39,301 nt of DNA from BRHc4a sp049325055. GTDB lineage: Bacteria; Bacillota; Desulfotomaculia; Desulfotomaculales; Desulfocucumaceae. The position numbers and the translations under genes are program-made. This document shows, piece by piece, positions 1-8,600 of this stretch. Numbering within the stretch: the first letter of the stretch is position 1; the number at the start of each line of letters is the position of its first letter. The stretch lies in contig JBMOPB010000091.1 of assembly GCA_049325055.1 (NCBI GenBank), positions 1 through 39,301 on the forward strand, given 5' to 3'. The notes under the pieces are model-generated. The model was not told the DNA's origin, ran no database searches, and saw only the letters and a list, made by a program, of their open reading frames with translations.

Positions 1-1
1 T

Positions 2-1057
2 AACCTTAAATATATTACACCGGCATACTCCGAAACAGCAGCGGAGACAAAGGTAGATGTATATAAAGAAAAAAGGCTGGTCAAAAGCGTAGTGTTTGCC
101 ATCGGGATTAACGAATACTACGTTGATGGCAAAACCCCCGGCACAAAGATGGATGCCCGGCCCTTCATAAAGGACGGCAGGACTTTCGTGCCGGTGCGGT
201 TCCTGGGTAGCGCCCTGGGGGTTACTGATGATAATATCACCTGGGACAGCGGTCAGAGAAAAGTTACCTTGAAGCTTGGGCAAAACACCGTGGAGATGGT
301 TATCGGGGTGCCGAGAATTACCGTAAACGGCCAGAATAAGGATATAGACGCGGCCCCCATACTGAATGAAGCCGAGGGCAGGACCTACCTCCCGGCCCGG
401 TACATAGCCGAGGGCCTGGGGTTTGAGGTGGGCTGGGACGAGACTGCCGGGACAGTATCATGCTGGCCCAAAGGGGAGGCACAGCCGGACGTGGGCGCTG
501 TCAAACAATATATTTCGAGTATGAAGAAACCTGTGCCGGCGCAAAACCCCGCAATGCCGCCGAACCTTCTGCCCACCGATAATTCCGAGGGCAAACCGGA
601 GGAGGTTAAGCAGTTGGAGTTACAACTTGGCATAATGACTGGGCCGTATAGTTCATACTGGTCGTATGCACCGATTTACGAAAAAATGACATGGGACGAG
701 GATATATGGAGAGAGGCTAATAAAAATAACGGACGTAGTTACTTCACCTTTGAATATTATACCGACGATGGAGGTATCATTGCCACAATTAACTGGATCA
801 GAAACCTATCTGACATCAGGGATGTGAAAATGGATTTGAGTCCTATGGAAAAGGTGCTTAACTGGCGTTTTCCCGACCATCCGGAAACAGTACAGGAAAT
901 GATGACCTACGCCTGGCAGGTGGCCGAAAAAACCAGGGCCAGTGACGGAACTGAGCGTGCACCCTGGAAAGATTACAATATAAATGGGTGGAAGGTATCC
1001 ATCGGGTCAATAGGCGGATGCTTCGTCGAAGCGTTAATTAACAAGGAGGGAGATTGA
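2..1057 (+). CDS. Copper amine oxidase-like stalk-domain protein, 5'-truncated by window edge
   Basis: The reading frame is open to the left edge, so the true start and probably a signal peptide lie outside the window. The GTG at 92 sits inside the first domain and is unlikely to be the start. Two tandem stalk-type (Cu_amine_oxidN1) repeats are visible: one with PFIKDGRTFVPVRFLGSALG and one with GRTYLPARYIAEGLGFEVGW. In Firmicutes these domains are usually cell-surface modules without amine oxidase activity. The C-terminal half (about nt 490-1057) is aromatic-rich and not recognised. The next gene starts 3 bp after the stop, so the two are probably cotranscribed. A surface-protein role is inferred. 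Confidence 0.8.
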   Translation, partial: NLKYITPAYSETAAETKVDVYKEKRLVKSVVFAIGINEYYVDGKTPGTKMDARPFIKDGRTFVPVRFLGSALGVTDDNITWDSGQRKVTLKLGQNTVEMVIGVPRITVNGQNKDIDAAPILNEAEGRTYLPARYIAEGLGFEVGWDETAGTVSCWPKGEAQPDVGAVKQYISSMKKPVPAQNPAMPPNLLPTDNSEGKPEEVKQLELQLGIMTGPYSSYWSYAPIYEKMTWDEDIWREANKNNGRSYFTFEYYTDDGGIIATINWIRNLSDIRDVKMDLSPMEKVLNWRFPDHPETVQEMMTYAWQVAEKTRASDGTERAPWKDYNINGWKVSIGSIGGCFVEALINKEGD

Positions 1058-1060
1058 TCG

Positions 1061-2599
1061 GTGCACAAAAAAACAATAACCTTCTTTCTGACATTAACCC
1101 TGTTAGTAACAGGGTTTTACTTTTCCCCGGCCCAAGCAAACAACAATGATAAACTCCAGCGTATTTTGCAAATAACAGGTCAAGCTGCTGAAAGACATGG
1201 TTTGGAAGCCCGCCTTGACCGGGATCTCCTTGTTTATGGCCTGCCCTCCGACGTGCCAAACAACCATTGGAAGCCAGCACTTACCTCATGGGAAAAGGAT
1301 AACGATTATAAATATAACCTTGGCCATCCAGGGAATGAGGAGCCTCGTCACCTTGGTAAGACGTTTGATTGGAACAATTTTGCTAATGACTATTTCCCAG
1401 ATGACGCTGATTATCATGTTGCTCCAGTACTGCGAGATATTATAAAAGAGCCGTGGCGAAGAGGCTATGAACTAAATAATAACAAAAACATTTCCAACTA
1501 CTCCTGGGGCCTTATAATCAAGGCTCTCGCTACTTACCATGATAGAATCGGCTTTGAGGGAGACGAAAACGGCTTTGCCAACAACCCGGCTTTTTTCGGG
1601 AATTTTAACAACAACGTCAGGAATTATTTCAAAGTCCTGTCCGAACCCAGGCCCGGCATGGCCGGGGCGGTAAGGCACTGGCATTGCCGCCACGACCTGG
1701 GAGGAGTGTGGTACGACCCCATTTTCATTCGCTGGGACATACTCCCCAACTTTATGGTGGAGAGCATAGACCCCGGCACACAGGAAGCCTTGCCTGGGGA
1801 AACTTACACCGGAAAGGTTGTGTTGAAAGCCGTGCCCGATGGTTCCTTTCTGTCTGACCCGGTAACCGGCCAGTTGTTTCAGTCCATGGATTTAGATCTG
1901 GAGCTGTCCCAGGACTATGTGGTGCCATTCGGTGTGGCGGTAAACGGTAAACTGCTGCCGGTTAAGAATTTCCGGCAGATAACCGGGCTGGAGAATATAT
2001 ACCAGTATGAAGTCCCCGCCGGGGTAACAGAGAATACCCTGGAATTTACATTTGAATGGACGGTCCCGGCTACTGTTAATGAAGGAAAAATAGTGCTGGC
2101 CGCAGGTGTCAATGAAAGCCTGTATGTACTCCCCAAAGCCGTGTGGGGTTATATGGAGTGGTCGGAAATAAATAGCGTTGATAACGCCAAATCCGTGGAG
2201 GTGGATCTGCCGCAGTACGATATAAAGGTGGAAATAGTCCCCGATGACGATTCGTTCTATTCCCTTGACGGTGACAGCGCCACGGTGAGCTATAGCGTCA
2301 AGGTTACCAGGAAAGACAGCATACCCGGGGAAATTGAGGTTTCTTTAGCAGTGAAAGACCCGGCCGGGACGCACGTGGAAACATTTAAACTGGACCAGGG
2401 CACAGGGCAGATGCCGTATACTTTTAACGCAAAGGCCGGGGCATACACCGTTAGGGCAGAGGCATGGCCGGCGGGAAGGGTGGACATGCACCCGGCGGAT
2501 AACAGGGACGAGGTTACCGTCCCTGTAAAGGGGAAGACTCTCAAAGTTGATAATAAAATCCGGGGTGACTTGATTGACGGGGGGCCGATATACAATTAA
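1061..2599 (+). CDS. Exported protein of unknown function, next to Tad locus
   Basis: The GTG start has a strong site (AAGGAGGGAG) about 10 bp upstream. Residues 1-27 form a signal peptide: basic HKK, a hydrophobic core, then an AQA cleavage site. The mature part (about 485 residues) has a Trp/Asn/His-rich N-terminal half, then beta-rich segments. One, around residues 400-500, resembles an Ig/CARDB-like fold with PAGTHVETF and PADNRDEVTV. No catalytic motif was recognised. It lies just downstream of the stalk-domain gene and upstream of the Tad genes, so it may be a surface or pilus-associated protein. That role is inference. Confidence 0.7.
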   Translation: MHKKTITFFLTLTLLVTGFYFSPAQANNNDKLQRILQITGQAAERHGLEARLDRDLLVYGLPSDVPNNHWKPALTSWEKDNDYKYNLGHPGNEEPRHLGKTFDWNNFANDYFPDDADYHVAPVLRDIIKEPWRRGYELNNNKNISNYSWGLIIKALATYHDRIGFEGDENGFANNPAFFGNFNNNVRNYFKVLSEPRPGMAGAVRHWHCRHDLGGVWYDPIFIRWDILPNFMVESIDPGTQEALPGETYTGKVVLKAVPDGSFLSDPVTGQLFQSMDLDLELSQDYVVPFGVAVNGKLLPVKNFRQITGLENIYQYEVPAGVTENTLEFTFEWTVPATVNEGKIVLAAGVNESLYVLPKAVWGYMEWSEINSVDNAKSVEVDLPQYDIKVEIVPDDDSFYSLDGDSATVSYSVKVTRKDSIPGEIEVSLAVKDPAGTHVETFKLDQGTGQMPYTFNAKAGAYTVRAEAWPAGRVDMHPADNRDEVTVPVKGKTLKVDNKIRGDLIDGGPIYN

Positions 2600-2610
2600 C
2601 TTAGCTGCCA

Positions 2611-2625
2611 TAAGACTTAGTCTTA
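2611..2625. promoter_or_regulatory. Perfect 15-bp palindrome upstream of the Tad genes
   Basis: TAAGACT-T-AGTCTTA is a perfect inverted repeat with a 1-base centre, 12 bp after the stop of the preceding gene. It could be an operator for the pilus operon. A possible -10 (TATACT) is at 2654-2659, but no convincing -35 was found. Function is inferred only. Confidence 0.3.
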
Positions 2626-2668
2626 ATAAGTGCAGGCTTTGTGGATAATTTCCTATACTCGGGGGTTT

Positions 2669-2743
2669 CAAGGGGGTGTGCCCCCTTGCTGCAGTGCGGG
2701 GTTGAGGACGTGATACCGTCCGAAGGGGCGGCAGCCCCTTTTT
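2669..2743 (+). terminator. Three tandem hairpins ending in a terminator-like stem before tadE
   Basis: Hairpin 1 is CAAGGGGG/CCCCCTTG (2669-2688, loop TGTG). Hairpin 2 is GGACG/CGTCC (2706-2721). Hairpin 3 is AAGGGGC/GCCCCTT (2723-2740, loop GGCA), followed by a short T run to 2743. The last has the form of a Rho-independent terminator but sits only about 10 bp before the ribosome site of tadE. It may end the upstream transcript, or act as an attenuator if transcription starts near 2665. No known riboswitch class was recognised. Confidence 0.5.
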
Positions 2744-2761
2744 AATAGAGAGGTGAAATAC

Positions 2762-3202
2762 ATGAAAGAGGTTTTGAAGGCTCAAAGGGGATCCATTACC
2801 CTGGAGTTCGCGCTGTGCGGCATCATGTTTATGGGTTTTGTGCTGGGGATGGTGGTTATGGGGCTGTGGATGTACAACGTGTCCCAGGTTAACCAGGCGG
2901 CAAGAATTGCGGCCTATACAGTGGCGTTGACCGGTGACGCCGGTGATGCACGGAACAAGGCCTTGCTATACCTCAATAAGACCTTACTGGCGTGCCCTGC
3001 AAAGAATGCCGCGGCGTTTAGCTCCCGGGACAGTGGTTACGGGGTGGCCGAAGCCGAAATGAATCCACTGTTCCCGGGGTTCATAAAACTGATAGATGCC
3101 AAAGGGACATCGGCAATCAACGGTAGGATACTAATCAGAAAGGAGGCGCTGTCAGCACTTGCGCACAAGCTCAGGCCCGAAAACCGGGACCAATACAACT
3201 AA
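2762..3202 (+). CDS. TadE-like pseudopilin (first)
   Basis: The ATG at 2762 is chosen because AGAGGTG lies 7 bp upstream; the in-frame GTG at 2753 is part of that ribosome site. Near the N-terminus is a type IV prepilin-type motif QRG/SITLEF with Glu at +5 of the predicted mature protein, then one hydrophobic helix. TadE proteins are minor pilins or assembly factors of Tad/Flp pili, anchored by this helix. At 146 residues it is normal for the family. It opens the pilus operon, and the next gene overlaps its 3' end by 44 bp, which suggests translational coupling. Confidence 0.75.
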   Translation: MKEVLKAQRGSITLEFALCGIMFMGFVLGMVVMGLWMYNVSQVNQAARIAAYTVALTGDAGDARNKALLYLNKTLLACPAKNAAAFSSRDSGYGVAEAEMNPLFPGFIKLIDAKGTSAINGRILIRKEALSALAHKLRPENRDQYN

Positions 3203-3596
3203 TTCACCGGCTGACCGGACAGGGTCTATATTGATTGAATTCGCTTTTGCGATAACTATTCTTCTGGTATTCTTCATGGCCACGGTGACGTTCTCCTTCC
3301 TTTTTTCGGATTATTACAGCGCCCAGAAGGTTGCCAGGGAAGGGGCAAGAGAGGCCAGCATAACCGGGGAGGAAGATGTTGCAAGGACTAAGGCAATGCA
3401 GGCGGCGTGGCTTTGGGGACTGGATCCTGACAGGGTTTCAGTGAATTTCTCCCAAAATGGCACGGCCGTTACCTGCAGTGTGGGATATACATCAATACCT
3501 TTCAGCAAGACCTTTCCAACACTGGTAAACGGCAACCTTTTACAGGAATTTACTATTAACACCAGGGCAACTTTTGTTTGGCTGGACAGCCAATAG
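3159..3596 (+). CDS. TadE-like pseudopilin (second)
   Basis: It starts with TTG at 3159, with AAGGAGG about 12 bp upstream inside the previous gene. RTG/SILIEF gives the prepilin-type site with Glu at +5, followed by a hydrophobic helix and then YYSAQKVAREGAREA, typical of TadE. Residues after about 60 form the mixed alpha/beta extracytoplasmic part. It is likely a minor pilin working with the neighbouring pseudopilins. The start codon is less certain than the frame. Confidence 0.75.
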   Translation: MRTSSGPKTGTNTTNSPADRTGSILIEFAFAITILLVFFMATVTFSFLFSDYYSAQKVAREGAREASITGEEDVARTKAMQAAWLWGLDPDRVSVNFSQNGTAVTCSVGYTSIPFSKTFPTLVNGNLLQEFTINTRATFVWLDSQ

Positions 3597-3607
3597 GGGG
3601 GCCAGGA

Positions 3608-4327
3608 TTGAAAAAGGTGGTTTCAGACAGGACTGGCAGCATACTGCCCATGTTTGCGGTGGTGGTAACGGTGGTTTTCATGGTGGCAGCCGTTGCCGTT
3701 GATTTTGCCCGCTACGCCCTGGCCTCCGAAAAGCTTCAGACTGCCGGGGACGCGGCTGCCACGGCGGCGTCCGTGACAGCAAAAAGATACGTAAGGGTCC
3801 AGATTGACACAGGCCGATACTGGACGAAATGTTGCAGCATGGATAAAGATGGTAATAAGAAATGCAGGCCATGCTGTAAGAAATGCGACAAGGGTACTGT
3901 CATAAAGGAAGGCAGGGAAGATGAGCTGATCGATAAAAAGGGATACAAAAAGTACTGCTGTAACTGCGGGTGCGGAAAGGTCAGGATACTGGACAGATGG
4001 GTTGAGTATGAGAAGGGCGGAGCGGAAGCGGCCTCAGCCGCAGAACTGTTTTTCAACCTTAATAAGCCCAAAGAAATGGACGAAGAGAATGGCGGTGATT
4101 CTTACATCAAATCCATCAGGGTGGTCAATGACCGGGACGACCCGCTGTACCCTTCAGTGATAGTAAAAACAGAAGGCAGAGTTAAAACGCTTATGATGGA
4201 TTTTATGGATAAAATATGGGGCGCTGATTTGTCGGAACTCAGCACAACAAGGTGCTCCCAGGGAGGTTCTTTCTACTATGATTTCAATGGAAAGTGGCAC
4301 CGCGCGGCTGAAGAAGGGTGCTACTGA
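3608..4327 (+). CDS. TadG-like pilus protein with cysteine-rich insert
   Basis: The TTG at 3608 is preferred over the TTG at 3578 because AGGGGGG lies about 7 bp upstream. The N-terminus has DRTG followed by a long hydrophobic helix and FARYALASEKLQTAGDAAATAA, a pattern typical of TadG/TadE-like proteins. It has no Glu at +5, as expected for TadG. Nucleotides 3830-3975 encode ten cysteines, including three adjacent Cys pairs, with many lysines, a composition unlike the other pilins here. This resembles a metal-binding or disulfide knot but matches no domain I know. Two more Cys lie near the C-terminus. Confidence 0.65.
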   Translation: MKKVVSDRTGSILPMFAVVVTVVFMVAAVAVDFARYALASEKLQTAGDAAATAASVTAKRYVRVQIDTGRYWTKCCSMDKDGNKKCRPCCKKCDKGTVIKEGREDELIDKKGYKKYCCNCGCGKVRILDRWVEYEKGGAEAASAAELFFNLNKPKEMDEENGGDSYIKSIRVVNDRDDPLYPSVIVKTEGRVKTLMMDFMDKIWGADLSELSTTRCSQGGSFYYDFNGKWHRAAEEGCY

Positions 4328-4342
4328 CAAGGAGGTGAATAA

Positions 4343-5758
4343 ATGCGAAAAATTCCGGGCGGGAGCTTTTTCGTTGCCGCCGGTGCTTACCTGGCGCTGG
4401 TAAAGCCACTGGACGTGTTTACCATAACAGCGGTAATATTATGTGCTGTTCTGGCCGGTCTTTCCGTAACAAAGCACTCAAAATGGGCTATTATCGGGGG
4501 AGCATTAATGATTGCCGGGTCTTTTTTTCTGCAGTCAGTTCTTTCGTACAGTTGCATGGATTGCATCAGGGCCGATATATTGATTCTGGCAGGGATAATC
4601 AGCCTGTCCATTTTGGAGACGGGCAAAATGAAAAAAGCTTTGCGGGTGATGGTTTCAGTTATGGCAGTGACGGTAACAGCTGCTGTAATGATCCACACGG
4701 ACATTTCGGGAGTCACCGGCATGGTGGGGTTAAATCAAGCCGGCAGGTACCTGGAGGTCTCCACCCCAAACAATAAGGAAATGTCACTGGACACCGCCGA
4801 AAAGCCGGTGTTGTTTTTTTCACCCACCTGTGGGGCTTGTGTCAGGGCTGTTGATGCCCTTGTTAAGATAGACCCGGAGGGAAAACGGTGGACGCCGGTT
4901 CAGGCCGGTGAGGGTGACGAAGGGATCAAATTCCTAAAGTACATGGGCTACCGCGGTGAAACTTATACGGGCGACTGGTGGGGAGCCGTTCCGGCCATGG
5001 TCAATACAAAGGATGGTAAAACATTTACAGCACACCACATTGAAGAGATGGTTGAGATTGTCGTTAATAAAAAGATAGAAAATCTCCTTTTGGAACCGCC
5101 AAGCCCGGAATTACATAAGAAGCACTTTCCTCTATCATTTGCAGAGTTTTCAAAAACAGAACGTAACATTGAAAAAGTATACCTTAAACTGGAGGTTGCC
5201 GAGTTTGACCTGATAAGCCAAAAGGCCCGGCAGGCGGGAGAAAACTTCAATCTTCTTCTTTCAAGCACTACGGACAGGCTAACCGGGGTGCCCAACAGGA
5301 GGCAGCTGGACAAGCAATTGGAAAAACTGGTGGGAAGGATGGCCCCGTTGTCGGTAATTATGATGGACATTGACCATTTTAAAAAGGTTAACGACATATA
5401 TGGCCATGGCGCCGGAGATCTGTTTTTGAAGCATTTTGCCAGTACGGTCAAAAGCACTAAAAGGCCTTTGGATTTCCCGGGACGTTACGGCGGGGAAGAA
5501 TTCATGGTTATCTGCAACACCGGCCTTGGGAATGCGGTGGAAATGGCTGAACGGGTGCGACAGTCAGTATCCGGGAATCCATTTAATATTTCAGAAGGCC
5601 ATATGTTACCAATTACTGCCAGCTTCGGTGTGTCCGAATTTATACCGGGGGATACCCCTCAAACTCTTTTAAAGAGAGCTGACAACGTACTTTACGAGGC
5701 TAAAAAAACAGGGAGAAACAAAGTTGTGAGAGGAGGTCAGCCGCCATTCGCAGGATAA
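4343..5758 (+). CDS. Membrane-CxxC / thioredoxin-fold / GGDEF diguanylate cyclase fusion
   Basis: The ATG has AAGGAGGTGA just upstream. Residues 8-118 hold four or five membrane segments, with CMDC (C71, C74) between the third and fourth. Residues 150-245 look like a thioredoxin fold: VLFFSPTCGACVRAV with C163/C166 and a VPAMV cis-proline loop near 217. A helical linker (265-305) leads to a GGDEF domain with DRLTGVPNRR, MMDIDHFKKVND and GGEEF at 383-387. RPLD at 374-377 is in the inhibitory I-site position. All expected diguanylate cyclase motifs are intact, so it should make c-di-GMP from two GTP. Redox control by the CxxC pairs is inference. It lies between tadG-like and cpaB genes, so it may control pilus production. 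Confidence 0.8.
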   Translation: MRKIPGGSFFVAAGAYLALVKPLDVFTITAVILCAVLAGLSVTKHSKWAIIGGALMIAGSFFLQSVLSYSCMDCIRADILILAGIISLSILETGKMKKALRVMVSVMAVTVTAAVMIHTDISGVTGMVGLNQAGRYLEVSTPNNKEMSLDTAEKPVLFFSPTCGACVRAVDALVKIDPEGKRWTPVQAGEGDEGIKFLKYMGYRGETYTGDWWGAVPAMVNTKDGKTFTAHHIEEMVEIVVNKKIENLLLEPPSPELHKKHFPLSFAEFSKTERNIEKVYLKLEVAEFDLISQKARQAGENFNLLLSSTTDRLTGVPNRRQLDKQLEKLVGRMAPLSVIMMDIDHFKKVNDIYGHGAGDLFLKHFASTVKSTKRPLDFPGRYGGEEFMVICNTGLGNAVEMAERVRQSVSGNPFNISEGHMLPITASFGVSEFIPGDTPQTLLKRADNVLYEAKKTGRNKVVRGGQPPFAG

Positions 5759-5775
5759 AAACGCCGGTAAAGAAC

Positions 5776-6492
5776 ATGAGTTTCTGGGTGGCGGTAATAC
5801 TGAGCGTTGCAGCCGGCCTTTCAATACTATTTTCTGCCTATAAGATCTACCTTCCGGCCAGGGTTATCGTTCCCAAGCAGGATATCAGCCCCGGAACCGT
5901 TATCGGTGAGAATGACGTAGCATTCAAAACCATCTCCAGGATGGATATACATCCTATGGCCGTGACGGACCCCCGGCTTGTTGTCGGAAAATACGCAAGG
6001 GAAAAGCTTTACGGTATGGAGCCTGTTCTGACTCCTAAAATAGCATCCGACCCCAAAGACCTGATGGGGGTGTTCGGTAACCTGGGCCAGGACGAAACTT
6101 ACGTGACGTTTAAGCAAAACGAGGCAAAATGGCCCAATGGCCTGAGATCCGGGGACCATGTTTCAGCGGTAATCGCCGTCGACAAAGGCAAACCGCAGAT
6201 GGCAGGCGAAAGGATGAAAGTTCTGAGTGTATCGGGAAACAAACAGGTGGCAGGGCAAATTGATCAGATAAAAAATTCAGTGAGCACAAATGAAGTAAGC
6301 ATCACCGTGGCGATGAAATGGTCCCAGGTGGGGCCTTTGCTTTACGGTAAGACCATGGGCAAAGAAATCTGGATATTGCCTGAACACCCAGGCAAAGAAA
6401 CGGGAGTGACTGTCTGTGACAGTGATTTTGAGAGAATCAGAAAAGAAATACTTAACGAAGTCAGTGCAGCAAAGCGTAATACAAAAATATAA
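5776..6492 (+). CDS. cpaB: Flp pilus assembly protein CpaB (RcpC-like)
   Basis: One N-terminal membrane helix (residues 3-22) is followed by an SAF-type domain (VPKQDISPGTVIGENDVAF) and a CpaB/RcpC C-terminal region. CpaB proteins are membrane-anchored parts of the Tad machinery. The ATG at 5776 has no good ribosome site. A strong AGGAGG lies at 5731-5736, and an in-frame ATT at 5746 would give a basic leader (RRIKTPVKN), so a non-canonical upstream start is possible. The downstream ATPase gene starts inside this gene. Confidence 0.8.
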   Translation: MSFWVAVILSVAAGLSILFSAYKIYLPARVIVPKQDISPGTVIGENDVAFKTISRMDIHPMAVTDPRLVVGKYAREKLYGMEPVLTPKIASDPKDLMGVFGNLGQDETYVTFKQNEAKWPNGLRSGDHVSAVIAVDKGKPQMAGERMKVLSVSGNKQVAGQIDQIKNSVSTNEVSITVAMKWSQVGPLLYGKTMGKEIWILPEHPGKETGVTVCDSDFERIRKEILNEVSAAKRNTKI

Positions 6493-7663
6493 AAAGCTGT
6501 TTCTGGACCCTGACAGCATGGACACACTGCTGCAGAGGGAGGAGGTCATAAGGCAGGAGGTAAGGCTCCTCTTGAATCAGGACAGCCCGGAAACAGAAAT
6601 GTACGTTATTGACCACATAATTGGATACAAGGATTTGGGTCCCTTCTTCAGGGACCCCGAGGTAACGGACATTTTTATAAACGGTCCATGCCAGGTATAC
6701 ATAGAAAAAAATAACCGTGTGATAAAGACCGGCATTACCTTTGAAAGCAGCGAAGAGGTGGTGAAAATACTCCAAATAGCCGTCCAGAGGGCGGGCCGGA
6801 AAATCGACTTCAACCAGCCCCTGGTGAACGTTAGGCTCCCGGACGGTTCCAGGCTCAATTCCGTGATTGTGCCCAACTGTCCATTCCCGGCCATATCAAT
6901 AAGGAAGTTTGTAAAGAAAAGCTTTACCGCCGTTGAACTTCTAAAACAGGGATACCTCAGTGAACAGATGCTTAATTTCTTTGAATACGCGGTCAGGGCC
7001 GGCTGCAACATCGTTATTGCCGGCGGTACGGGATCCGGGAAGACCACATTTTTGAGATTCCTTTGTTCTTTCATTCCGGAACATGAGCGCCTTATCACCA
7101 TTGAAGATACCTTTGAGCTTGACCTCGACGGCCATGTTATCCCTCTGCAGCAGTCCAGCAGGGTCACCGTTAAGGATCTTATGGAAAATGCCCTTCGCAT
7201 GAAGCCTTCAAGAATAATACTGGGTGAATTCCGTGGGGATGAAACTTTCGAACTGCTGCAGGCTATGGGCACCGGCCACATGGGGTCCATGACCACCGGC
7301 CACGCCAACAATGCCAGGAATGACCTGATCCAGAGGCTGATACGGGCCATGTCCAGGTCCGGACTTACCGACGATGAATTGACCCGCCACATAGTCAGCT
7401 CCATCGACCTTACGGTTTTCATAAAGAGGTTCAAAGACGGGAAATGGTGCATCACCGAGGTCAACGAGGTGATTGACTGCCAGGGAAAGCCCCGGTACAT
7501 GGAAATTTTTAAGTACAACAGGGGCATCGACAGACACGAGGAAAAGAACAGTCTCTCCAATGAACTTTTGGACAGGATGCAGGACGAATTGGGAAACATG
7601 AAATTGCCTAAAATTAAGGCTTTCGCCAAGTCAAAGGGTATGGTGGTGTCATTTGAACAATGA
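6416..7663 (+). CDS. cpaF: Tad pilus assembly ATPase TadA/CpaF
   Basis: This is a 415-residue secretion ATPase of the VirB11/PilT superfamily. Walker A is GGTGSGKTT at residues 203-211, followed by the Asp-box-like ITIEDTFEL, Walker B in RIILGEFRGDE (about 269-279), and TGHANNARNDLIQRL, as in CpaF. It would power pilus assembly at the inner face of the membrane with TadB and TadC. The GTG start overlaps cpaB by 77 bp, and the gene overlaps tadB by 11 bp. Confidence 0.92.
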   Translation: MTVILRESEKKYLTKSVQQSVIQKYKKLFLDPDSMDTLLQREEVIRQEVRLLLNQDSPETEMYVIDHIIGYKDLGPFFRDPEVTDIFINGPCQVYIEKNNRVIKTGITFESSEEVVKILQIAVQRAGRKIDFNQPLVNVRLPDGSRLNSVIVPNCPFPAISIRKFVKKSFTAVELLKQGYLSEQMLNFFEYAVRAGCNIVIAGGTGSGKTTFLRFLCSFIPEHERLITIEDTFELDLDGHVIPLQQSSRVTVKDLMENALRMKPSRIILGEFRGDETFELLQAMGTGHMGSMTTGHANNARNDLIQRLIRAMSRSGLTDDELTRHIVSSIDLTVFIKRFKDGKWCITEVNEVIDCQGKPRYMEIFKYNRGIDRHEEKNSLSNELLDRMQDELGNMKLPKIKAFAKSKGMVVSFEQ

Positions 7664-8600
7664 TCTGATAAGCATGGCGGTTGGGGCAGCAAGTATTCCC
7701 GGGGTGTTACCGGCTGCGCTGCTGGCGCCGGCGGCGGTAATTTCAGTTTATGTTTGCCGGAACCCTGAGAAATTCAAAAAGACTCTTACCAGACTCAAAG
7801 ACATACTGGAGTACGAGGCCGCGGGAGAATCCTTTCTGGATAAGTACCGGCTGACCAGGGATACCGCCTACAAGCTTAAGAAGCTGAAATTTCCCCTTAA
7901 CTACAACTTATACCTGCTGCTGAATATCGCCATATCAATTTTCATCGCGGTTTTATGTGCCACAGTACTGAAAAATTACATTCTGTCAGGGCTGTCGGTA
8001 ATCTTATGGCTTCTCTTTTCCCACCAGCTGGTGGACAGGCTGTACCGGGCTTTGGTTAAAGCCAGAATAGACACCCAGGCGCAGCTGGTTCTGCAGCTCC
8101 TTGCCGAGTTGTACCAGGTGTCCGACAACCTGGTGCAGGCAGTCGAGAGGGTGATACCTTCTTCTCCGGAACCGATTAAAAGCGAGCTTGAGATGCTCAT
8201 TATAAAGTACAGGACCAACCAGGATTTAGGCCAGTGCCTCATGGACTTTGCAGCCAATATTGACAACAGGGACATAGAAATCTTTGTGGAAGGGATAATC
8301 CTTGCCGAACAATACGGCACCAGCACTCACGAGGTAATTACCCAAAACGCCGAAGTGATAAGGGAAAGGATTTCTTTGAAAGAGGATCTGTTCGATGAAA
8401 CAAAGGGCAAAAAGACTATACTGTACATTTTTATGATAGCTCTGCCGGCTTTGTTTCTCTGGCTTTTTACAGGGTTTGAGGAGGCCCGGAAGACGTTTGC
8501 CGAAACCACCAGGGGACAACTTTTGGTTACCTTCCTGGCCATGGTGGAATACATCTGCTGGTGGTACGACAGCAGGAAAGAGGTGACCGAGGATCTGTGA
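7653..8600 (+). CDS. tadB: Tad platform protein TadB
   Basis: This GspF/T2SSF-family membrane protein has an N-terminal hydrophobic segment, a membrane pair near residues 85-120, a cytoplasmic helical domain (LVLQLLAELYQVSDNLVQAVERV, split here by position, about 145-235), and C-terminal membrane segments. TadB and TadC form the membrane platform that works with the ATPase. The TTG start overlaps the cpaF stop by 11 bp, so translation is probably coupled. Length (315) is normal. Confidence 0.85.
   Translation: MNNDLISMAVGAASIPGVLPAALLAPAAVISVYVCRNPEKFKKTLTRLKDILEYEAAGESFLDKYRLTRDTAYKLKKLKFPLNYNLYLLLNIAISIFIAVLCATVLKNYILSGLSVILWLLFSHQLVDRLYRALVKARIDTQAQLVLQLLAELYQVSDNLVQAVERVIPSSPEPIKSELEMLIIKYRTNQDLGQCLMDFAANIDNRDIEIFVEGIILAEQYGTSTHEVITQNAEVIRERISLKEDLFDETKGKKTILYIFMIALPALFLWLFTGFEEARKTFAETTRGQLLVTFLAMVEYICWWYDSRKEVTEDL

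Noticed and set aside
6577..7692. Minus-strand frame of 371 codons
   Set aside because: Antisense shadow of the cpaF ATPase gene, Ser/Arg-rich and without motifs.
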